64,000 nt of DNA from JAFKFI01 sp963795435 (GTDB taxonomy: Bacteria > Pseudomonadota > Alphaproteobacteria > Acetobacterales > Acetobacteraceae): contig CAWCHV010000007.1 of the NCBI GenBank assembly GCA_963795435.1, positions 1-64,000 of the forward strand. Reading direction: 5' to 3'. Each line of letters starts with the position of its first letter. The first letter of the stretch is position 1. Both the position numbers and the translations under genes were made by a program. This document shows, in pieces, positions 25,193 through 34,468 of the stretch. The notes below the pieces were generated by a model. That model was not told where the DNA came from, searched no databases, and was given only the letters and a program-made list of their open reading frames with translations.

Positions 25193-27857
25193 TCACGCCG
25201 CGAGCGCGCCGCGCACCGCCGCCAGCGCGTCGTCCGCCCGGCCACCCTCCGGCCCGCCCGCCTGCGCGAGGTCGGGCCGGCCGCCGCCGCCCTTGCCACC
25301 GACCGCGGCACTCGCGGCACGCACCAGATCGACCGCGCTGAGCCGGTGGGTCAGATCCGGGGAGACGCCCACCACGATGCTGGCCTTGCCATCGGCGGTC
25401 GAAACCAGTGCCACCACGCCGCTGCCGATCTGCTTGCCGATCGCCTCCGCGAGCCCCTTCAGGTCGCGCGCCGGCACCTCGCCGAGGTTGCGCGCGGCGA
25501 GATGCACGCCGTTCACCTCCTCGAGTTCCGCGCCGCCACCGCCGGTGGCGAGCTTGCGCTGTAGCTCGATCACTTGGCGCTCAAGCTTGCGGTTGCCTTC
25601 GAGCAGCGCGGTCACACGGTCCGCCACATCGGACGGGCTGGTCCGCAGCGCCGCCGCCGCCTCGGTGAGCCGCCGTTCGTTGGCTTCCACCACTCCGAGC
25701 GCTGCCTCGCCGGTCACTGCCTCGATGCGACGCACGCCGGCGCTCACCGCGCCTTCCGAGACGATCTTGAAAAGGCCGATATCGCCGGTGCGCCGTACAT
25801 GCGTCCCGCCGCACAGCTCGATCGAGTAGGCCGGCTTGTTGCCCTCCCCCTCCCCCATTGAAACGACGCGCACCTCGTCGCCGTATTTCTCGCCGAACAG
25901 CGCCATCGCGCCCATCTCGACCGCCGCCTCCGGCGTCATCAGCCGCGTCGTGACCTCACTGTTCTCGCGCACGCGGGCATTCACCTCGCGCTCGACCCAG
26001 GCGAGTTCGTCGCCCGTGATCGGCCGTGGCTGGCTGATGTCGAAGCGCAGCCGGTCGGGCGCGTTCAGGCTGCCTTTCTGCGTCACGTGCGTGCCGAGTT
26101 TCCGCCGCAGCGCCTCATGCAGCAGATGCGTGGCGCTATGATGCGCGCGGATCGTGGTACGCCGCGTGTGATCCACCTCCGCGACCACGGGCACGCCGAC
26201 CCGCGCCTCGCCGGCTTCGACCTGGCCGAGATGGACGACCAGATCGCCCAGCTTCTTCTGCGTGTCGGTAATCGCGATGCGCAGCCCGTCGGGGCCGGTG
26301 ATCGTGCCGGTGTCGCCCACCTGCCCGCCGCTTTCGGCGTAGAACGGGGTCTGGTTGAGCACCACCGCGACGTCGGACCCGGCCGGCGCCGACTGCGCCG
26401 GTGCGCCGTTCACCACCAGGGCCAAAATTTCCCCCTCCGCCGTCTCGGTCGAATAACCAAGAAATTCGGTCGCGCCCGTCCGCTCCTTGATCTCGAACCA
26501 CACGGTCTCGGTCGCTGCCTCGCCGGAGCCGGCCCAGGCGGCGCGGGCGCGGCGGCGCTGCTCGGCCATCGCCGCCTCGAAGCCGGCGAGGTCCACGCCC
26601 CGTCCCTGCTCGCGCAGTGCATCCTGGGTAAGATCGAGCGGAAAACCATAGGTATCGTGCAGCCGGAACGCCACTGTGCCAGACAGCGGTTGCCCGACGC
26701 CGAGCCGCTCGGTTTCCTCCGCCAACAGATGCAGGCCGCGGTCGAGCATCGTTTTGAAGCGTGTCTCCTCGAGCAGCAGCGTCTCGCCGATCAGCGCCTC
26801 GGCGCGCACCAGCTCGGGATAGGCCGCGCCCATCTGGCGCACCAGCGTCGGCACCAGCCGGTAAATCACTGGCTCGAGCGCCCCCATCATGTGCGCGTGG
26901 CGCATGGCGCGGCGCATGATCCGGCGCAGCACGAAGCCGCGCCCCTCGTTGGACGGCAGCACCCCGTCGGCGATCAGGAACGCGGAACTCCGCAAATGGT
27001 CGGCGATCACCCGGTGGCCGATCTTGTGCGGCCCGTCGGGGTCCTGCCCGGTGGCCTCGGCGGAGGCCAGGATGAGGGCGCGAAAAGTGTCCGTGTCGTA
27101 GTTGTCGTGCTTGCCCTGGAGGATCGCGGCGGTGCGCTCCAGCCCCATCCCGGTATCGATCGAGGGCCGCGGCAGCACGACCCGCGTGCCCGGCGGGCCT
27201 TCCTCGGTCCTGCATGAAAACGAGATTCCAGATCTCGACGAACCGGTCCCCTTCCGCCTCGGGGCTGCCCGGCGGACCGCCCGGAACCGAAGGGCCGTGG
27301 TCGTAGAAGATCTCCGAGCACGGGCCGCAGGGGCCGGTGTCGCCCATCCGCCAGAAATTATCGGCGGTCGGAATGCGGATGATTTTTTCCCGTGGCAGAC
27401 CCGCTGCCTTGTGCCAGATATCGGCCGCCTCATCGTCCTCGCTGAACACCGTGACCAGCAGTCGATCCTTGGGCAGCCCGTATTCCTTCGTCACCAGATC
27501 CCAGGCCAGCGGGATGGCCAATTCCTTGAAGTAATCGCCAAAACTGAAATTGCCCAGCATCTCGAAGAAGGTGTGATGGCGCGCGGTGTAGCCCACGTTG
27601 TCGAGGTCGTTGTGCTTGCCGCCGGCGCGGACGCATTTCTGCGCCGTGGTGGCGCGCGAGTAGGGTCGCTTCTCCTGCCCGGTGAAGACATTCTTGAACT
27701 GCACCATGCCGCTGTTGGTGAACAGCAAGGTGGGATCGTTGCGCGGCACCAGCGACGAACTCGGCACGACCTGATGGCCGTTCCGGGCGAAGTAGTCGAG
27801 GAAGGTGGCGCGGATATCGTTGCTGCTGGGCATGGCGCGCGGTTGCTGTTCCATCAT
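25193..27857 (-). pseudogene. alaS: Alanyl-tRNA synthetase, interrupted by a one-base frameshift
   Basis: Complete alaS in two frames. Residues 1 to about 220 (RATFLDYFARNGHQVVPSSS, TARHHTFFEMLGNFSFGDYF, ending EIWNLVFMQ) are in one frame. The rest (from EEGPPGTRVVLPRPSIDTG, through the editing site HHSATHLLHEALR and CGGTHV, to the C-terminal DHH-like domain) is in another. The switch is at 27206-27209, where GACC replaces the expected three bases, so one inserted base fits. Without a shift the first frame runs on without a stop to 26136, giving a nonsense C-terminus. alaS is essential and normally single copy, so a sequencing or assembly error is likeliest. Start 27857 or 27854. Confidence 0.93.
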
Positions 27858-27916
27858 TGATCCCGACCGGATCAAGTAGCGTAGCGGCTCCGCGCTGTCA
27901 CCCCGCGCGCCCGAAT

Positions 27917-27960
27917 AGGTGGACAAGCCCGGCGGCTTGTCCACCTGAGCGTTCAGGTGG
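27917..27960 (-). terminator. Overlapping, mutually exclusive hairpins upstream of alaS
   Basis: In transcript order, CCACCTGA/TCAGGTGG (arms 27953-27960 and 27941-27948, 4-base loop) overlaps a 13-base perfect hairpin AGGTGGACAAGCC/GGCTTGTCCACCT (27917-27929 with 27934-27946, 4-base loop). AGGTGG is shared, so the two cannot form together. The stop codon of the DUF35 gene lies in the first arm. No U-run follows. It may end the thiolase/DUF35 transcript or attenuate read-through into alaS. Confidence 0.45.
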
Positions 27961-28390
27961 CGAGCTTCCACTGCACCAGGGTGTATGGCGTCGCCGCGTC
28001 GTCATGCGGCTCGAACACCGCCTCGACCGGCGCGCCGATCCGCACCGGCTGCTCGGGATCGCCGAGCAGATTGCCGAGCATCCGGACATTGCCGGCGTGC
28101 GGCAGCTCGACCAGCACCGCAATATAAGGGCCGTGCCCCTTTAGCGCGGGATGCACCGGATGCCAGCACCGCGTCCAGGTCCAGATCTTGCCCTTCGGTT
28201 CGACCTCGACCCAGCGCATGTCCCAGGAGCGGCAGTTGTGGCACAGCCACTCCGGCCCCCATTGCCACGTGTTGCATGCGCCACAGCGCTGCACCCGCAG
28301 CACTCTGTCTCGCGTACCGGCCCAGTACGGCGCGTCCAGCTTGTCGGTCTCGGTGACGGGCGCGGGGAGCCCCTTCGGCAGATAGGTCAT
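27953..28390 (-). CDS. Zn-ribbon OB-fold (DUF35) acyl-CoA-associated protein
   Basis: Encodes 145 residues. An N-terminal rubredoxin-like zinc ribbon has two CxxC pairs (CGAC about 38-41 and CHNC about 52-55), followed by an OB-fold domain (about 65-140). These proteins usually act as obligate partners of thiolase-like proteins, as in archaeal HMG-CoA synthesis and steroid-degradation aldolases. Here the start overlaps the thiolase-like gene stop (TGATG), supporting a complex of the two. Confidence 0.87.
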   Translation of the reverse strand: MTYLPKGLPAPVTETDKLDAPYWAGTRDRVLRVQRCGACNTWQWGPEWLCHNCRSWDMRWVEVEPKGKIWTWTRCWHPVHPALKGHGPYIAVLVELPHAGNVRMLGNLLGDPEQPVRIGAPVEAVFEPHDDAATPYTLVQWKLAT

Positions 28391-29571
28391 CAGAGCGTCT
28401 CCTCGGAACCGAGCACCATCGTCGATACGGGCGTCACCATCGGCCCCGCGATCACGCCGGCGACCTTGGCCCCCGGCACCTGCGACGTCGCCGTGCCGCG
28501 CAGCTGGCGCACCGCCTCGATCTGCAATTCGAGCCCGTGCATGTAGCATTCGGCCAGATTGCCGCCCGAGGTGTTGAGCGGCAGCTTGCCGGAGGGCGCG
28601 AGCAGGTTTTCGAGCCTGAGGAACTCGTTGCACTCCTCCGGCTTGACGAAGCCGTGCTCGGTCAGGCTCATGAGCACGCCGCCGGTGAAGTTCTCGTAGC
28701 TCTGCAGCACGTCGACGTCCTTGGGGCCGAGCTTCGCCATCTCCCACAGATGCGGCGCGACCGGGCCGAAGCTGGAGGAGGCGAACTCGGGCGCATTGAA
28801 CGAACGGGCCGCATTGCGGTGGTCGGAGCCCTGCGCCACGGCCAGCACGTAGGCCGGCTTGTTCTTGAAATCCTTCGCCCGCTCCGCCGAGACGAGGATG
28901 AGCGCCGCCGCGCCGTCATTCTCCTGGCAGCAATCGAACAGGTGATAGGGCTCCGAGATCCAGCGCGAGGCATCGTACGCCTCCTCGGTGAGCGGCCTGC
29001 CGTACATCACCGCGCGGGGATTGGACTGCGCGTGGTGGTAGGACGCCATCGCCAGCGCCCGCAGCGCCTCCTGCCTGATCCCGTGATCGTGCATGTAGCG
29101 CATGATCTTGAGCGCGAAGCGCTGCGCCGGGACGAAGATGCCGTACGGGTTGATGAGGGCATTGTCGCCCGCGACCGTGCCTCCCGCCTGGGCCTGCCCG
29201 AACCGCTGGAACTGGCCCTGCGCCAGCGCACGATACACAACGGCGATCTCGGCCTGCCCGGTGGCGATGGCCGCCGCCGCATTGCCCACGGCCGCCGCGC
29301 CGCCGCCGCCGCCGCCGCCCCACTGCATGTTGGACAGCCGAAGCTCCTTGCAGCCGAGCGCGGCCGAAATCCGCGACGGGTCGTTGCGATCATTGCTGTA
29401 GGAGGCAAAACTGTCGATGTCTTGCGGATTGATCCCGGCGTCCTCGCACGCCGCCAGAATCGCCTTCAGCGCCAGGATGAACTCCGGATCCGGGGATTGG
29501 CTGTGCTTGTAATACGTGGTCTCGCCGATCCCGACCACGGCCACCTTGCCGCGCAGACTTCGTTCCGCCAT
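28390..29571 (-). CDS. Thiolase-like / lipid-transfer-type acyl-CoA protein
   Basis: Encodes 393 residues of the thiolase superfamily branch that includes SCP-x thiolase-like proteins and the Ltp2-type aldolase subunits. It opens KVAVVGIGETTYYK. A poly-Gly stretch (WGGGGGGGAAAVGNAA, about 83-98) sits where classical thiolases carry the nucleophilic Cys, so ordinary thiolytic activity is doubtful. The C-terminal LNTSGGNLAECYMHG is the family's substrate-binding His region. With the coupled DUF35 protein it could form a thiolase/OB-fold or retro-aldol complex. The substrate is unknown. Confidence 0.85.
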   Translation of the reverse strand: MAERSLRGKVAVVGIGETTYYKHSQSPDPEFILALKAILAACEDAGINPQDIDSFASYSNDRNDPSRISAALGCKELRLSNMQWGGGGGGGAAAVGNAAAAIATGQAEIAVVYRALAQGQFQRFGQAQAGGTVAGDNALINPYGIFVPAQRFALKIMRYMHDHGIRQEALRALAMASYHHAQSNPRAVMYGRPLTEEAYDASRWISEPYHLFDCCQENDGAAALILVSAERAKDFKNKPAYVLAVAQGSDHRNAARSFNAPEFASSSFGPVAPHLWEMAKLGPKDVDVLQSYENFTGGVLMSLTEHGFVKPEECNEFLRLENLLAPSGKLPLNTSGGNLAECYMHGLELQIEAVRQLRGTATSQVPGAKVAGVIAGPMVTPVSTMVLGSEETL

Positions 29572-29692
29572 GCCATAATCTCCCCTCGCTGGGCGCGGCG
29601 GAGTTGTTCCCGCCCGCCGTTCATTGCTTCACGGTTGAAAAATCGGCAGCGCCGATCTACTCTGTCGCATTCCCCTCGATGGCGTTTTTGGC

Positions 29693-29839
29693 ATGGGCCC
29701 AGGCGAAATCATAGAGTTCCTGACCAGGTGCAAACTCCTGGACCGCCAGGAGATCCTGGAGATGAGCATCCGGGAGCTTTATCTGATGCTGGAGTACCTC
29801 TGCGGCGTCCGTCCGGCGGATCATCGCCCGATCGGCTGA
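29693..29839 (+). CDS. Possible small protein, 48 residues
   Basis: A short reading frame starting at an ATG and ending at a TGA eight bases before tRNA-Leu. The predicted product is strongly helical and charged (EIIEFLTRCKLLDRQEILEM, then IRELYLMLEYLCGVRP). No good ribosome-binding site precedes it (GTTTTTGGC lies upstream), and the frame stays open upstream to 29639 with no better start. The composition looks coding rather than random, but I know of no family. It sits in the otherwise empty gap 29572-29846. Confidence 0.35.
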   Translation: MGPGEIIEFLTRCKLLDRQEILEMSIRELYLMLEYLCGVRPADHRPIG

Positions 29840-29846
29840 GGTCGGC

Positions 29847-29930
29847 TGGTGCGAGAGGAGGGATTCGAACCCACAAGACTTTCGTCGGTCGATTTTGAGT
29901 CGACTGCGTCTACCGTTCCGCCACTCTCGC
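29847..29930 (-). tRNA. tRNA-Leu (anticodon CAA)
   Basis: A long-variable-arm tRNA. The acceptor stem is GCGAGAG/CTCTCGC and the anticodon stem GTCGA/TCGAC encloses loop CTCAAAA, giving anticodon CAA (reads UUG). The T-arm has GGTTCGAATCC. The 3' CCA is encoded (27 bases of the 3' half lie at 29847-29873). It lies opposite in strand to tRNA-Asn. Confidence 0.97.
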
Positions 29931-30035
29931 GCCGCCGTGACAATACAATATCCGGGCCGCGTCGCCAGTGGGATACCCGCCGCGTGAAGCGGTTTGCGTG
30001 GCGGTCGGAGCTTCGCTATACGGAGCGCCCGCTGA

Positions 30036-30112
30036 TCCCGGATAGCTCAGTTGGTAGAGCAAGCGGCTGTTAACCGCTGGGTCGTAGGTTCGAAGTCCTA
30101 CTCCGGGAGCCA
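30036..30112 (+). tRNA. tRNA-Asn (anticodon GTT)
   Basis: Acceptor stem TCCCGGA/TCCGGGA, D-arm with AGCTCAGTTGGTAGAGC, and anticodon stem AGCGG/CCGCT with loop CTGTTAA, giving anticodon GTT. The T-arm has GGTTCGAAGTCC. Discriminator G and encoded CCA. Eleven bases separate it from the 2OG oxygenase stop on the other strand. Confidence 0.97.
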
Positions 30113-30123
30113 GCGCGGGTAAC

Positions 30124-30873
30124 TCACCTCGCGTCGTGGAAGATGATGCCGGCGGTGTGCCGATGGCCCGAGCGGATCCGGCTGACACCATGCCGTAGGT
30201 TGACGCGATAGGTGCCGCGCGTACCCCTTACCGGCCGATGGTGAACCGCGAAGGCAACCGCGTCCCCCTGACGCAGGGGCACAACCTCGGGCCGGGTCTG
30301 CATTCGCGGGCGCTGCTCGGTCAGCACGAATTCGCCCCCGGTAAAGTCCTCGCCCGGTTCCGATAGCAGGATCGCCACCTGGAGCGGGAACGCCAGGTCG
30401 CCGTAAAGATCCTGGTGCAGGCAGTTGTAGTCGCCAGGGCCATATTGCAGCAGCAACGGTGTCGGCCGCTCCTGACCAGCGCTGTGGCAGAGATCGAGAA
30501 ACTCCTTGTGCTTGGCCGGATACCGGGTCCCGATCCCCATCCGTTCGTTCCACTCGTTGGCAATGGGGGCTAGTTGCGGATAGAGCGCGGTGCGGAGTCC
30601 GTCGATGAGGCCGGGGAGCGGGTATTTGAAATAGCGGTACTCGCCTTTGCCGAAGCCGTGGCGGCTCATGACGACGTGGCTGCGGAAATACTCCTCGCGC
30701 GGATAGAGCGCGGCGATTTCCCTGCATTCATCAGGCGCGAGGAACCCCTCGATCACGGCGGCGCCCTGCTCGCTCAGGTCGCGAGCGATCCGGCTCCAGT
30801 CGAGCAACGCCACGCGATCGGTGGCCGGTGGGGCGCCGGCAAGCACTGATCTCGCCTTCGTCGCGATGTTCAT
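30124..30873 (-). CDS. 2OG-Fe(II) dioxygenase (DUF2086-like)
   Basis: Encodes 249 residues. The double-stranded beta-helix iron site is seen as H153-x-D155 in LHQDLYGD and a distal H228 in NLRHGVSRI, with arginines following that could bind 2-oxoglutarate. The QYGPGDYNCLHQDLYGD stretch is typical of a distinct bacterial family annotated as 2OG-Fe(II) oxygenase; its substrate is not established as far as I know. AGGAGGTG lies six bases before the ATG at 30873. The upstream leader is highly structured. It is monocistronic between tRNA-Asn and nrdA. Confidence 0.85.
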   Translation of the reverse strand: MNIATKARSVLAGAPPATDRVALLDWSRIARDLSEQGAAVIEGFLAPDECREIAALYPREEYFRSHVVMSRHGFGKGEYRYFKYPLPGLIDGLRTALYPQLAPIANEWNERMGIGTRYPAKHKEFLDLCHSAGQERPTPLLLQYGPGDYNCLHQDLYGDLAFPLQVAILLSEPGEDFTGGEFVLTEQRPRMQTRPEVVPLRQGDAVAFAVHHRPVRGTRGTYRVNLRHGVSRIRSGHRHTAGIIFHDAR

Positions 30874-30888
30874 CTTTGCACCTCCTGT

Positions 30889-30972
30889 TCGGTCGGCACG
30901 CGCCTTCGCTGAACGGAGGCGTGCCGGCCCATCGGATCGGGGCTCAGATGTAGCGATCGACGTTCCGACCGA
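30889..30972 (-). promoter_or_regulatory. Structured 5' leader of the 2OG oxygenase gene
   Basis: In the minus-strand transcript, CGGCAC...GTGCCG plus the inner pair GCCTTCG/CGGAGGC (between 30894 and 30926) form a roughly 13-pair hairpin with a 2-base bulge and 5-base loop. An 8-base pair TCGGTCGG/CCGACCGA (30965-30972 with 30889-30896) competes for part of the same bases, next to the AGGAGG site. This could be a cis-acting switch. The rest of the 321-base gap 30874-31194 holds nothing else I can recognise. Confidence 0.3.
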
Positions 30973-31194
30973 CACTCCGGCTCTTGCTTTTGCGCCCGGA
31001 GCAATCACTCGGCCTCATTCCTCCCGAGGCGCGGCGCACCGAGCAATCTTCTCCCGGCAATCTTCTTGGCCGCATCCGGCCGCATCCGATCCGCCGGACC
31101 GCGCCTCGCGCGCGATCAAAACGCCGCCGCGATGTCAGGGGCGGATTGCGTGCCTATGTCGGCGTGACCACGGCCAGAAGGCCGGGCGGCAATC

Positions 31195-33084
31195 CTACTG
31201 GCAGGCCAGGCACTCCTCGTAATCCGTCGTCGCGTGAGCCGCGCCGGCCGCCACCAACGGCAGGCCCGTTGCGTCATTGGCGGCAACGGTGAGGAACTCC
31301 GCCGGACGGACCGCCTTCTCGCTCACCGCGTCGGCGCGCTGGATCGACAGGGAGCGGCAGTAATAGAGAGATTTCAGGCCGCGCTTCCAAGCCAGCAGAT
31401 GGATCTGATGCAGGTCGCGCTTATGCACGTTGGCGGGAAGGAACAAATTCACCGACTGGCTCTGGCAGACGAACGGCGCGCGGTCGGCGGCGTGCTCCAC
31501 GACCCACCGCTGGTCGAGCTCGAAGGCGGTTTTGAACACCGCCTTCTCCTGCTCGGTCAGGAAGTCGAGATCCCGCACGCTGCCCTTGTTGAGCGTGATC
31601 GAGGACCAAACTTCCTCATTGTCCATCCCCTTCGCCGCCAATAGCTGCTGCAGGTGGCGGTTACGCACGGTGAAGCTGCCCGACAGCGTCTTCTGCAGAA
31701 AGACATTCGCCGCGATCGGCTCGATCCCGGGGCTCGCGTTGCCGGCGATGATCGAGATCGACGCGGTCGGCGCGATCGCCAGCTTGTTCGAGAACCGCTC
31801 CATGATGCCGTAATCCTCGGCGTCCGGGCACGCCCCGCGCTCGTCGGTGAGCATCCGCGAGGCGGCGTCCGCCTGACCGCGGATGTGCTGGAACATCCGC
31901 CGGTTCCACACCTTGGCAATGACGCTCTCGAACGGCACGTTCTGCGATTGCAGGAACGAGTGGAACCCCATCACCCCGAGGCCGACCGAACGCTCGCGCG
32001 CCGCCGAGTAACGCGCCCGCTCCATCCCGTCCGGCGCCCGGTCGATGAAATCCTGCAGCACGTTGTCGAGGAAACGCATCACGTCCTCGATGAAGGTCGG
32101 ATGGTCCTTCCAATCGAACCAGGTTTCCAGGTTGAGCGACGAGAGGCAGCATACCGCCGTCCGCTCCCGGCCGTACTGGTCGCGCCCGGTGGGCAGCGTG
32201 ATCTCGCTGCATAGATTGGAGGTCCGCACCTCCAGCCCGGCGAGCTTCTGGTGCTCGGGCAGCGCGCGGTTCACGTGGTCGCTGAAAACGAGGTACGGTT
32301 CGCCGGTCTCGATCCGCGCGATCAGGATACGGACCCATAGTGCCCGCGCCTGGATGGTGCGCACCACGCTGCCGTCCTTGGGCGAGACCAGCGCCCAGGG
32401 CTCGTCCGCCTCGACGGCGCGCATGAAGGCGTCGGAGACCAGCACGCCGTGGTGCAGGTTGGGCGCCTTGCGATTCGGATCGCCGCCCGTCGGGCGGCGG
32501 ATCTCGACGAACTCCTCGATCTCGGGATGCGCGATCGGCAGATAGACCGCCGCCGAGCCGCGCCGCAGCGAGCCCTGCGAGATGGCGAGGGTCAGGCTGT
32601 CCATAACCCGGATGAACGGGATCACCCCCGAGGTCTTGCCGTTCTGGCCGACCTTCTCGCCGATCGAACGCAGGTTGCCCCAATAGCTGCCGATGCCACC
32701 ACCGCGCGAGGCCAGCCAGACGTTCTCGTTCCACAAGTCGACGATGCCGTCGAGGCTGTCCGAGGCTTCGTTGAGGAAGCAGGAGACCGGCAGGCCGCGA
32801 TTGGTGCCGCCGTTGGACAGCACCGGGGTTGCCGGCATGAACCACAGCTTGCTGATGTAGTCATAAATCCGCTGAGCGTGGCCCTGGTCGTCGCCGTAGA
32901 AGCTTGCCACGCGGGCAAACAGATCCTGGTAGTCCTCGCCGGGGAGCAGATAGCGGTCGCCGAGGGTCGCGCGGCCGAAATCCGTCAGCAGCGCATCGCG
33001 CCGTCGGTCCACATGAACCTGCTGGCGACCCTGCATCTGCACTGCATCGAGCACATCGGTTCCCCTTGGCTGCGCCATCGCCAT
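31195..33084 (-). CDS. nrdA: Class I ribonucleotide reductase large subunit
   Basis: Encodes 629 residues of the class I alpha subunit, reducing NDPs to dNDPs. The active-site radical cysteine is in NLCSEITLP, and the redox pair is in GLPVSCFLNEA and TAVCCLSSLNL. The C-terminal YEECLACQ provides the CxxC tail that re-reduces the site. It lacks an obvious N-terminal ATP-cone, so it is shorter than E. coli NrdA (about 760). GAAGGAAG precedes ATG 33084; an upstream in-frame start at 33159 would run through the predicted NrdR boxes. No nrdB is adjacent, which is unusual. Confidence 0.94.
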   Translation of the reverse strand: MAMAQPRGTDVLDAVQMQGRQQVHVDRRRDALLTDFGRATLGDRYLLPGEDYQDLFARVASFYGDDQGHAQRIYDYISKLWFMPATPVLSNGGTNRGLPVSCFLNEASDSLDGIVDLWNENVWLASRGGGIGSYWGNLRSIGEKVGQNGKTSGVIPFIRVMDSLTLAISQGSLRRGSAAVYLPIAHPEIEEFVEIRRPTGGDPNRKAPNLHHGVLVSDAFMRAVEADEPWALVSPKDGSVVRTIQARALWVRILIARIETGEPYLVFSDHVNRALPEHQKLAGLEVRTSNLCSEITLPTGRDQYGRERTAVCCLSSLNLETWFDWKDHPTFIEDVMRFLDNVLQDFIDRAPDGMERARYSAARERSVGLGVMGFHSFLQSQNVPFESVIAKVWNRRMFQHIRGQADAASRMLTDERGACPDAEDYGIMERFSNKLAIAPTASISIIAGNASPGIEPIAANVFLQKTLSGSFTVRNRHLQQLLAAKGMDNEEVWSSITLNKGSVRDLDFLTEQEKAVFKTAFELDQRWVVEHAADRAPFVCQSQSVNLFLPANVHKRDLHQIHLLAWKRGLKSLYYCRSLSIQRADAVSEKAVRPAEFLTVAANDATGLPLVAAGAAHATTDYEECLACQ

Positions 33085-33107
33085 CCTGCTTCCTTCACCG
33101 TTCGCGT

Positions 33108-33154
33108 CAACAAGATATGGTTGGGATCGCCCAGTCTTCCACCACATGTGGCTC
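33108..33154 (-). promoter_or_regulatory. Two NrdR-box-like sites upstream of nrdA
   Basis: CAACAAGATATGGTTG (33108-33123) and CCACCACATGTGGCTC (33139-33154) keep the core C-x-A-x-AT-x-T-x-G positions of the 16-base NrdR consensus. Their centres are 31 bp apart, the three-turn spacing known for paired NrdR boxes. The proximal box is 23 bases before the nrdA start. This predicts repression of nrdA by NrdR when dATP or ATP is high. Confidence 0.6.
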
Positions 33155-33302
33155 AGCAAACACGAAAATACGAGTCGCCGGCAGGATCATACGTGCCCCG
33201 ACATGGCCGGGGTAGCGATGCCGGCCCCGACCGGTTAGGATTCGCTCATCGCCACGCTCAAGAGTGGCGCCCCAGAAGCAAGGCATCCGAGGGAGATCCG
33301 CA

Positions 33303-34463
33303 ATGAGCCAGCGGCATCTGCGCAGCGGCATTTTCCTGGCGCCGTTCCACGACCTGACCGAGAACCCCACCCTGGCACTGCAGCGCGACATGGAGCTGCT
33401 GGAGCACCTCGACCGCCTCAATTATAGTGAGGCCTGGGTCGGCGAGCACCATTCGAGCGGCTTCGAGATCATCGCCTCGCCCGAAATGTTCATCGCCGCC
33501 GCCGCTGAGCGCACCCGGCACATCCGGCTCGGCACCGGCGTCGTCTCCCTGCCCTATCACAACCCCTTCATCCTGGCCGACCGGATGGTCCAGCTCGACC
33601 ACATGACCCGCGGCCGCGCGATGTTCGGCGTCGGGCCGGGGGCGCTGGTGCAGGACGCCTACCGGATCGGCATCGACGCCGGCGACCAGCGGCGGCGGAT
33701 GAACGAGTCGCTCGACGTGCTGGTCAAGCTGCTGAGCGGCGAGACGGTGAACGAGCAGACCGACTGGTACCATCTGCGCGACGCCCGCCTGCAACTGCCC
33801 TGCTATACCCGCCCGATGATGGAGATGGCGGTCGCCGCCTCCCGCTCCCCGGCCGGGGCGCTGGCGGCGGGGCGGCACGGCATCGGAATGCTGTCGATCG
33901 GCGGCACCAGCCCGGACGCGATGAAGCACCACGCGAACAATTGGGCGCTCTACGAAGAGACCGCGCGGGCCAACGGCCACACGCCCGACCGGAGCAAGTG
34001 GCGGCTCGTCACCCTGTTCCACGTCGCGGAGACGCGCGAGAAGGCGCGCGAGAACGTCAAGCACGGGATCGGTCCGTTCCGCGACTATTTCTCCAATATC
34101 TCCACCTTCCCGATCGTGCCGCCGGACGCGGGCGACCCGTACGAGTTCCTCACCCAGTCGGGCTCCGCCTGCATCGGCACGCCGGACGACGCGATCGCCT
34201 ATATCGAGCGGCTGCTGGAGGGCTCGGGCGGCTTCGGCGGCATTCTCGAACTGGCGCATAACTGGGCCGACTGGAATGAGACCAAGCGCAGCTACGAGCT
34301 GATGGCGCGCTACGTCCATCCGCATTTCCAGGGTTCCCGCGAACTCCGCCGCGCCAGCTACGACTACGCCGCCGAGCATCACGACGTGTTCTTCTCCCAG
34401 CAGGCCGGCGCGGTGCAGGCCGAGATCGACAAGCTGGCCGCCAAGCGCGCCGCCGCCGAGTAA
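33303..34463 (+). CDS. LLM-class flavin-dependent oxidoreductase
   Basis: Encodes 386 residues, a luciferase-like TIM barrel. Motifs: LNYSEAWVGEHHSSGFEIIASPE (about 40-62), IRLGTGVVSLPYHNPFILADR, and MTRGRAMFGVGPGAL. It resembles limonene or alkane-type FMN monooxygenases more than F420 enzymes. AGGGAGA precedes the ATG. An MFS transporter follows five bases after the stop and then a (broken) YdhR-type monooxygenase gene, suggesting a small uptake-and-oxidation operon. It is divergent from nrdA. Confidence 0.86.
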   Translation: MSQRHLRSGIFLAPFHDLTENPTLALQRDMELLEHLDRLNYSEAWVGEHHSSGFEIIASPEMFIAAAAERTRHIRLGTGVVSLPYHNPFILADRMVQLDHMTRGRAMFGVGPGALVQDAYRIGIDAGDQRRRMNESLDVLVKLLSGETVNEQTDWYHLRDARLQLPCYTRPMMEMAVAASRSPAGALAAGRHGIGMLSIGGTSPDAMKHHANNWALYEETARANGHTPDRSKWRLVTLFHVAETREKARENVKHGIGPFRDYFSNISTFPIVPPDAGDPYEFLTQSGSACIGTPDDAIAYIERLLEGSGGFGGILELAHNWADWNETKRSYELMARYVHPHFQGSRELRRASYDYAAEHHDVFFSQQAGAVQAEIDKLAAKRAAAE

Positions 34464-34468
34464 GGCCC

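Noticed and set aside
26136..27200. Continuation of the first alaS frame as a separate long protein
   Set aside because: Composition becomes Arg/Gly-rich and matches no family after the frameshift; the true alaS continues in the other frame.
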